Origin: DALYLB01 sp046154695
GTDB taxonomy: Bacteria > Acidobacteriota > Blastocatellia > RBC074
DNA length: 11,791 nt
Assembly (NCBI GenBank): GCA_046154695.1
Contig: JBJXFI010000267.1
Coordinates: 1 to 11,791, forward strand
Direction of reading: 5' to 3'
How positions within the stretch are numbered: position 1 is the first letter of the stretch; every line of letters starts with the position of its first letter. Positions 6,964-11,791 of the stretch are shown in pieces. The notes below the pieces were generated by a model. The model had not been told where the DNA came from, did no database searches, and worked only from the letters and a program-made list of their open reading frames with translations. A program made the position numbers and the translations under genes.

Positions 6964-8157
6964 ATGCGCGTTCTTCACGTCCTGGATCACTCACTGCCTT
7001 ATTTCAGCGGATACAGTTTTCGCAGCGACTCCATCATTCGCGCCCAGCGGCGTCTCGGATACCAGCCAGTCGTCATCACATCGCCCAAGCATGAGACCTT
7101 CACCGCGGCCTGCGAAACGCGGGACGAGGTGAGCTATCATCGGTTGCGCTGGCCCGTGAAATCGGACCGGGCGCCGGCCGCGAACCAGGTGGTCTGCATC
7201 GCGACGCTGGCCGGGGCGATCGTCGATCTGGCGCGGAGATGCCGGCCCGATGTGATCCACGCGCATTCGCCGGCGCTCAATGGAATCGCAGCGGCCTATG
7301 CCGCGTGGCGGCTGGGGGTGCCGTGGATTTACGAGATCCGGTATTTCGAGGAGGATGCCGCCGTGGAGCGGGGGAAGCTCGCGGCGGGGTCGGCGCGCTA
7401 CCGGTTGCTTCAATCGCTGGAGATCGCCGCGGCCCGGCGCGCCGGCCGGATCGCGACGATTGGGCGCGCGCTGCGCGGCGATCTGATGGCGCGGGGGATC
7501 GACGAAGATCGAATCTTCCTGGCGCCGAACGGGGTCGACACGAACTTCTTCGCGCCGCGGCCGCCGGATCGCGAGCTGGCGGCCCGGCTGGGCCTCGCTG
7601 GGCAGACGGTGATCGGGTTTCTCGGGTCGTTCTATCATTACGAAGGGCTGGAGAATCTGGTCGAGGCGGCGCGCCTTCTCCTCGAAACGCGGCGGGATGT
7701 CCGCCTGCTGCTAGTCGGAGAGGGCGAAGAGATGGAGCCGCTTCGCCGCCGCATCCCGGAGGCGCTGCGCCCCTTTGTTCTCTTCGCCGGAAAGGCGCCG
7801 CACGAAGAGGCGCCCCGATATTACTCATTGATGGACGTGGTGGCCTATCCGCGCCTTCGTTCGCGATTGACGGAGCTGACGACGCCGCTCAAGCCGCTGG
7901 AAGCGATGTCGATGGAGCGCGCCGTGATCGGCAGCGATCTCGGCGGGATTCGCGAGCTGTTCGATGACGGCCGGGTCGGGATTCTCGTTCCGCCGGACGA
8001 TCCCCGCGCGATCGCGGATTGCCTGCGGCGGCTGATCGAGCGGCCGGAGGAGCGACGCGCGCTCGGACCGCCCGCCCGCCGGTTCGTTCAGCGCGAACGC
8101 GACTGGGAGACAATCGTGCGGGGGTACGAACCGATCTACAAGGCAGTCATCGGATAA
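6964..8157 (+). CDS. GT4 glycosyltransferase, TIGR04063-type (PEP-CTERM/exosortase A)
   Basis: A 397-residue GT-B-fold transferase, the second sugar-adding enzyme of the XrtA set. The N-terminus V-L-H-V-L-D-H-S-L-P-Y-F-S-G-Y-S-F-R-S (3-21) is the hallmark of the Daro_2409-like group (TIGR04063). The acceptor domain has D-V-I-H-A-H-S-P (96-103) and Y-E-I-R-Y-F-E-E-D-A (123-132). The donor domain has A-P-N-G-V-D-T (187-193), G-F-L-G-S-F-Y-H-Y-E-G-L (218-229), L-L-V-G-E-G-E-E (249-256) and T-P-L-K-P-L-E-A-M-S-M-E (307-318), the E-x7-E-like sugar-nucleotide site. It begins 16 bases after the previous stop with no clear ribosome site, so it is probably co-translated. Full length for the family. 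The exact sugar is not deducible. Confidence 0.9.
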   Translation: MRVLHVLDHSLPYFSGYSFRSDSIIRAQRRLGYQPVVITSPKHETFTAACETRDEVSYHRLRWPVKSDRAPAANQVVCIATLAGAIVDLARRCRPDVIHAHSPALNGIAAAYAAWRLGVPWIYEIRYFEEDAAVERGKLAAGSARYRLLQSLEIAAARRAGRIATIGRALRGDLMARGIDEDRIFLAPNGVDTNFFAPRPPDRELAARLGLAGQTVIGFLGSFYHYEGLENLVEAARLLLETRRDVRLLLVGEGEEMEPLRRRIPEALRPFVLFAGKAPHEEAPRYYSLMDVVAYPRLRSRLTELTTPLKPLEAMSMERAVIGSDLGGIRELFDDGRVGILVPPDDPRAIADCLRRLIERPEERRALGPPARRFVQRERDWETIVRGYEPIYKAVIG

Positions 8158-8187
8158 GGTGTCATTCATGTCGCAATGAAAAGCATG

Positions 8188-8311
8188 GTGGCACAAGCTG
8201 TCCAGCTTGTGCCGGGTGTGAGGGCGCGCGCCTGAAGTGGTCTCGTTCGATGCCCGGTCTTTTTCTGCGAGTGCCTGGTGGATACGTCACAATCTGGACA
8301 GCTTGTGCCAC
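8188..8311. repeat. Compound palindromic element between glycosyltransferase genes
   Basis: ggcacaagctg (8190-8200) and cagcttgtgcc (8203-8213) form a perfect 11-bp palindrome with a two-base centre. A third copy lies at 8294-8311, which is the exact reverse complement of 8188-8205 (18 bp). The left arm can therefore pair either with its neighbour or with the distant copy, making two mutually exclusive structures. The second leaves an 88-base loop. The right copy ends eight bases before the ribosome site (8319-8326) of the GT2 gene. It is probably a dispersed intergenic repeat; a role in controlling downstream translation or mRNA stability is inference. Confidence 0.75.
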
Positions 8312-8332
8312 TTTTCCCGAGGAGGGCCTTCG

Positions 8333-9289
8333 ATGAAGGTGAGCGTGCTGATCTGCACGCGCGATCGCGCGAAATCGCTCGAAGCGACGCTCGACTGCTT
8401 CTTCCGGCAGCGATTCACGGGGGATTACGAGTATGAGTTGATCGTCGTGAATAACGGGTCGCGGGACGAGACCGAGCGGGTGATTCACCGGTACGCGGCG
8501 CGGCATCCGGGCAGGGTGTTCCATCTGCGGGAGGCGCGGCGGGGGCTTTCGCGCGCGCGCAATCGGGCGGTGGCGGCTTCGAGCGGTGAGCTGATCGTCT
8601 TCACCGATGACGATGTGCTGGTCAGCCCGAACTGGCTGGATGAGATTCATCGCGAGTTCGCGGAGAATCCCCGGATTACGGTGATCGGCGGCCGGGTGCT
8701 GCTGGCGCGGGAGACGCTGCAGAAGGTCTCCTGTCTGCCGGGCGAGGAGCGGCGGGAGTACGTGTTTCCCGGTGACGGCTGCATCGGCATGGGCGCGAAT
8801 ATGGCGATGCGGCGGGAGCTGTTCGGCGCGATCGGCATGTTCGATGTGCGATTGGGGGCGGGGCGGTATTTCGCGGGGGCGGACGATATCGATCTCTTCT
8901 ATCGCGCGCTCAGGGCGGGATACCGGCTGCTGTATGCGCCCAACATCCTGGTTCACCACGATCATGACCGGGTGACGGCGGAACAGGCGAGCCGCCTCGA
9001 ATACGGGTATGGGAAGGGATGCGCGGCTTATCTTGTCAAGCACGCCCTGCGGGGCGACACGCATGCGATGCGCATGCTCTATTGGCTGGCGCATTCGCTG
9101 CGGCGCAGGTGGCGGCGGCGCGGCGACGAGGCCGAGGATGAGATTCGCCGACGGCGCGCGCAGCTTCGCGGCGTCGTGATGGGGCTGCTGCTTGCGCCCT
9201 GGATGATGTGGGGCCGGCGGCGGGAGGAGCTTGTGATCCCGCCGCGCCGGAGTCCCATCGACGATCTGGCCGCTCGATCGAGGATATGA
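8333..9289 (+). CDS. GT2-family glycosyltransferase
   Basis: A 318-residue GT-A-fold inverting transferase, probably cytoplasmic and membrane-associated, adding a sugar from a nucleotide donor. V-S-V-L-I-C-T-R-D-R (3-12) is the first strand. V-V-N-N-G-S-R-D-E-T (38-47) binds the nucleotide. T-D-D-D-V (91-95) is the metal-binding DxD. G-M-G-A-N-M-A-M-R-R (152-161) and G-A-D-D-I-D-L (182-188) form the acceptor/catalytic region, with D184-D185 replacing the more common E-D. A hydrophobic stretch near 280-294 (VVMGLLLAPWMMWG) could anchor it in the membrane. The ATG at 8333 is set by GAGGAGGG at 8319-8326; an earlier in-frame start at 8237 would read through the palindromic element and is rejected. 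The stop overlaps the next start. The donor sugar is unknown. Confidence 0.88.
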   Translation: MKVSVLICTRDRAKSLEATLDCFFRQRFTGDYEYELIVVNNGSRDETERVIHRYAARHPGRVFHLREARRGLSRARNRAVAASSGELIVFTDDDVLVSPNWLDEIHREFAENPRITVIGGRVLLARETLQKVSCLPGEERREYVFPGDGCIGMGANMAMRRELFGAIGMFDVRLGAGRYFAGADDIDLFYRALRAGYRLLYAPNILVHHDHDRVTAEQASRLEYGYGKGCAAYLVKHALRGDTHAMRMLYWLAHSLRRRWRRRGDEAEDEIRRRRAQLRGVVMGLLLAPWMMWGRRREELVIPPRRSPIDDLAARSRI

Positions 9290-10842
9290 ATGAGAAGGAG
9301 ACGGCCGTCTGGCTCGCCGCGCTGCTGCTGCCGGGAGAGACCGATCCGGTGGAGAGCGGGCTGCGGGAACTGGCCGAGTATTTCGGAATCAGCCGGGAAG
9401 AGGCGCGTGCCGCGTGCGAATCGTCGCTCATCGATTCCCGGCGTGAGTGGGAGGCGCGGCCCAGAGAGACGGCCGCGGAGATCGTCGATTTCTACCGCCG
9501 CACGCGCAGCTATCTGTTCGAGCATATCTGGTGGCACGCGACCGATGCGGAGGCGAATGCCGCCAACGTCGCGTTGATGAGATATGCGGCGGCGCGCGGC
9601 GCGCGGGACTATCTCGACTTCGGGTCGGGGGTCGGGACGAACGCGATCCTCTATGCGCGGCATGGTTTCAGGGTGACGCTGGCCGACGTCTCCGAGACGA
9701 TGCTGGATTTTGCCCGCTGGCGGTTGCGGCGGCGCGGGATCGAGGCCGACTTTCTGGATCTGAACCGGCAGGAGCTGCCGCCCGGCCGGTTCGACTTCGT
9801 CTCGGCGGTGGATGTTTGCGAGCACCTGGCCGATCCGGCCGTGGAATTTCGCCGGATCAGCGATGCGATGCGCCCCGGCGGGGCGTTCGTTTTCAACTAT
9901 CGGGCGGGCCGGGACGATGAGCGGCCGATGCACATTCTGCCGACCGCGGCGGCCGTCCTGCGATCGATTCGTCGAACCGGGTTTCGCAATGCGGCGGCGG
10001 GCGCCGACCACCTGCGGCCGCTCGGCTTCTGTGTCGTCGAGCGATCGGCGGGCAGCCCGTTCAGAGATCGGGTCTGGGGCCTCTTCGACGCCGCGTGGTA
10101 CAGCCGCGCCTTCATGCCGGAGCAGGTTCGGCTTGCGGGCGGAGAGGTGCGCCATCCCCAGCGCATCTATTTTGAAGAGCTGGCGCGCCGGCTGCGCCCG
10201 GGAATCCGCTGGCTGGACCTCGGGTGCGGCGGGCGGATCGTGCCGCGATGGTTGAGGGATGCCGAGGCGCTCGAAGATTCTCTCAGAGCCCGCGCGGGCT
10301 GGATGGCCGGACTGGATGCGGATTTTGCGGCGCTCCGCGAGAACCGCTCCTTCGATGCGAGGCTGCGGGCCAGGGCCGAGGCGATTCCCGCGGCGGAGGG
10401 GAGCTTCGATCTGGTCACGGCGAACATGGTCTTCGAGCATCTCGACGCGCCGCTCGCGGTTCTGCGAGAGATTCGGCGGGTGCTGCGCCCCGGCGGCCGC
10501 CTGCTTGCGCTGACGCCGAATGGGCTGGACCTGTTCACGCTGGCGTCGCGCCTGGCGCCCGGCTCGCTGCAATCCTCGCTTGTTTCGCGCAAGGACGCGA
10601 AGCCTCGCCGGACGCCATTTCGCTTCAACCGGCGCCGAACCATCGAGCGCGCTCTGACCGAAGCCGGATTTCATCGAATTCGCATCCTCGAGCTCGATCA
10701 ACCGGAAACCTATACGGACGTGCCGGTCCTGTCCAGAATCGAATCGACCTGGCGCCGGCTCGGCCGCCGCCGGCCCGGTTTGCGCGCCCTCTTGTTGATC
10801 GAAGCCGAATCGACGCGACAACAGGGCTCGATAGAGGTGTAA
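9286..10842 (+). CDS. Fused double SAM-dependent methyltransferase
   Basis: A 518-residue protein with two class I (Rossmann) methyltransferase domains in one chain. After an N-terminal segment (1-100), domain 1 has the SAM motif Y-L-D-F-G-S-G-V-G-T-N (109-119), acidic D134 in T-L-A-D-V-S, F-D-F-V-S-A-V-D-V-C-E-H (169-180) and M-R-P-G-G-A-F (195-201). Domain 2 starts near 295 with W-L-D-L-G-C-G-G-R (309-317), then G-L-D-A-D (342-346), F-D-L-V-T-A-N-M-V-F-E-H-L (374-386) and L-R-P-G-G-R-L-L-A-L-T-P-N-G (400-413). It ends in a basic Arg-rich tail. Both domains keep SAM-binding features, so both may be active. The ATG overlaps the preceding stop (ATGA), so translation is coupled to the GT2 gene; earlier in-frame starts (9208) would lie deep in that gene. 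Methylation of sugar residues of the glycan, possibly as an end cap, is inferred from the neighbours. The substrate atom (O, C or N) is unknown. Confidence 0.82.
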   Translation: MNEKETAVWLAALLLPGETDPVESGLRELAEYFGISREEARAACESSLIDSRREWEARPRETAAEIVDFYRRTRSYLFEHIWWHATDAEANAANVALMRYAAARGARDYLDFGSGVGTNAILYARHGFRVTLADVSETMLDFARWRLRRRGIEADFLDLNRQELPPGRFDFVSAVDVCEHLADPAVEFRRISDAMRPGGAFVFNYRAGRDDERPMHILPTAAAVLRSIRRTGFRNAAAGADHLRPLGFCVVERSAGSPFRDRVWGLFDAAWYSRAFMPEQVRLAGGEVRHPQRIYFEELARRLRPGIRWLDLGCGGRIVPRWLRDAEALEDSLRARAGWMAGLDADFAALRENRSFDARLRARAEAIPAAEGSFDLVTANMVFEHLDAPLAVLREIRRVLRPGGRLLALTPNGLDLFTLASRLAPGSLQSSLVSRKDAKPRRTPFRFNRRRTIERALTEAGFHRIRILELDQPETYTDVPVLSRIESTWRRLGRRRPGLRALLLIEAESTRQQGSIEV

Positions 10843-10887
10843 CAACCACACCCTTTGCCTTATCGCCGCGCCGCCTTCTTGAACGCT

Positions 10888-11791
10888 ATGTCCGTCGATC
10901 CGAATATCAGCATCATCGTTCCCGCCTACAACGTCGGGCCGTATATCGCGGCGGCGCTCGATTCGGCACTGGCGCAGACGCGGCGCGATTTTGAGGTGAT
11001 CGTCATCAACGACGGTTCGATGGACGACACCGAGGAGCGGGTCGCGCCCTACCGGGATCGCATCGTCTACCTGCGGCAGGCGAACCGGGGCGTGATGGCG
11101 ACGCGCAATGCGGGCGTGCGCGCCGCGCGCGGCGGGTATCTGGCGCTTCTCGACGGCGACGATCTGTGGGAGCCTCGATTTCTGGAGGCGCTGGCGGGGA
11201 TGCTCGATGCCGATGGCGATCTCGGTGTGGCGTATCCGAACGCGGTCTTTTTCGGCTCGCCCAATTTCGCCGGCCGCCTGCATCAGGACGTCTTTCCCGT
11301 CGCCGAGCCGGTGACCTTCGATCGCGTGCTGCGGCGGGAATGTTATGTCTTCGGCTCGCTGGTCTTTCGCCGTTCGGCGATTGACGCCGTCGGCGGGTTC
11401 GACGAGGAACTGCAGGGACAGGGCGCAGAGGATTTCGAATTGTGGCTGCGGATGCTGCGCGGGGGAGTTCGCTTCGGATTTTCGCGGGAGCCGCTCGCGC
11501 GGTATCGCTGGCGCCAGGATTCGCTCTCGAATACCGGCGTCGGGTTGATGAGGTGCGTGATCTCGGTTTACGAGAAGCTGCTTTTGCGGTATGGGCTCGA
11601 CGCCTCGCAGCGCGCGTGGGTCGAATCGCGCATGCCGGAGATGCGCGCGCAGCTCGACCTTGCGCTCTTCAAGGAGGCGATGGCCGGAGGCCGCTATGCG
11701 GATGCGTCGCGCCACCTCTCGGCGGCGAACCGGTTCTATCGCCGCCCGAGGATGACGGCGGCGCAATTCGTGATGAAATTCGCCCCGGGAC
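10888..11791 (+). CDS. GT2-family glycosyltransferase, cut by the window end
   Basis: An open frame of 301 codons that runs off the right edge; the C-terminus is missing. It begins M-S-V-D-P-N-I-S-I-I-V-P-A-Y-N-V-G-P-Y (1-19), the classic GT2 N-terminus. Next come V-I-V-I-N-D-G-S-M-D-D-T (37-48), N-R-G-V-M-A-T-R-N-A-G (66-76), L-L-D-G-D-D-L-W (87-94) with the DxD-type metal site, G-G-F-D-E-E-L (169-175) and the acceptor-site E-D-F-E-L-W-L-R (181-188). W-R-Q-D-S-L-S (208-214) matches the R-x-H/Q-x-x-S-L-S segment of GT2 enzymes. The ATG at 10888 has no good ribosome site; TTG at 10879 is an in-frame alternative adding three residues. It lies 45 bases after the methyltransferase and most likely belongs to the same operon. 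Confidence 0.88.
   Translation, partial: MSVDPNISIIVPAYNVGPYIAAALDSALAQTRRDFEVIVINDGSMDDTEERVAPYRDRIVYLRQANRGVMATRNAGVRAARGGYLALLDGDDLWEPRFLEALAGMLDADGDLGVAYPNAVFFGSPNFAGRLHQDVFPVAEPVTFDRVLRRECYVFGSLVFRRSAIDAVGGFDEELQGQGAEDFELWLRMLRGGVRFGFSREPLARYRWRQDSLSNTGVGLMRCVISVYEKLLLRYGLDASQRAWVESRMPEMRAQLDLALFKEAMAGGRYADASRHLSAANRFYRRPRMTAAQFVMKFAPG

Noticed and set aside
8188..8213. Sigma-54 promoter, because of TGGCAC
   Set aside because: No GC/TTGC element follows at the required spacing, and the string is fully explained by the palindrome.
9079..11766. Very long open frame (895 codons) on the minus strand
   Set aside because: It lies antisense to three well-supported genes (GT2, double methyltransferase, GT2) and its product is Arg/Pro/His/Gln-rich with no motif. 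Long antisense frames are expected in GC-rich coding DNA.

Overview
The window reads as a GC-rich chromosomal fragment of an uncultured-type Gram-negative bacterium. The lineage cannot be fixed from the sequence. Palindromic elements fill several intergenic gaps, and their hairpin style resembles repeats I recall from planctomycete and related uncultured genomes (memory only, unverified). A sigma-70-like protein with widely separated regions 2 and 4 sits beside an exosortase-A-type polysaccharide locus. Together these would suit Planctomycetota, Acidobacteriota, Sumerlaeota or a similar phylum. All accepted genes are on the + strand.

Layout. Positions 3-240 hold one large nested inverted repeat. 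Positions 310-843 encode a small four-helix membrane protein of unknown function, followed by a hairpin terminator (859-914). About 0.9 kb without a convincing gene follows (844-1815), carrying short tandem repeats and small palindromes. Next is a divergent sigma-factor-like regulator (1816-3171), then a 0.5 kb gap with a near-perfect 18-bp palindrome (3172-3678).

From 3679 to the right edge runs a probable operon for surface or extracellular polysaccharide. It starts with four genes matching the accessory set of PEP-CTERM/exosortase A (XrtA) loci: a DUF3473-type polysaccharide deacetylase, a FemAB-like GNAT-fold transferase, a TIGR03087-type GT4 glycosyltransferase and a TIGR04063-type GT4 glycosyltransferase. 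Three further genes follow: a GT2 glycosyltransferase, a translationally coupled protein with two fused SAM-methyltransferase domains, and a second GT2 enzyme cut by the window end.

How they fit together (inference): the glycosyltransferases build a repeat unit on a lipid carrier, the double methyltransferase methylates or caps the glycan, the FemAB-like protein adds an acyl or aminoacyl group, and the deacetylase removes N-acetyl groups. The exosortase itself, the PEP-CTERM substrates, the polymerase/flippase and the priming transferase are not in the window and would be expected to the right or elsewhere. The intercistronic gaps at 5645-5690 and 8158-8332 each contain a strong palindrome, so expression inside the operon may be tuned by RNA structure.
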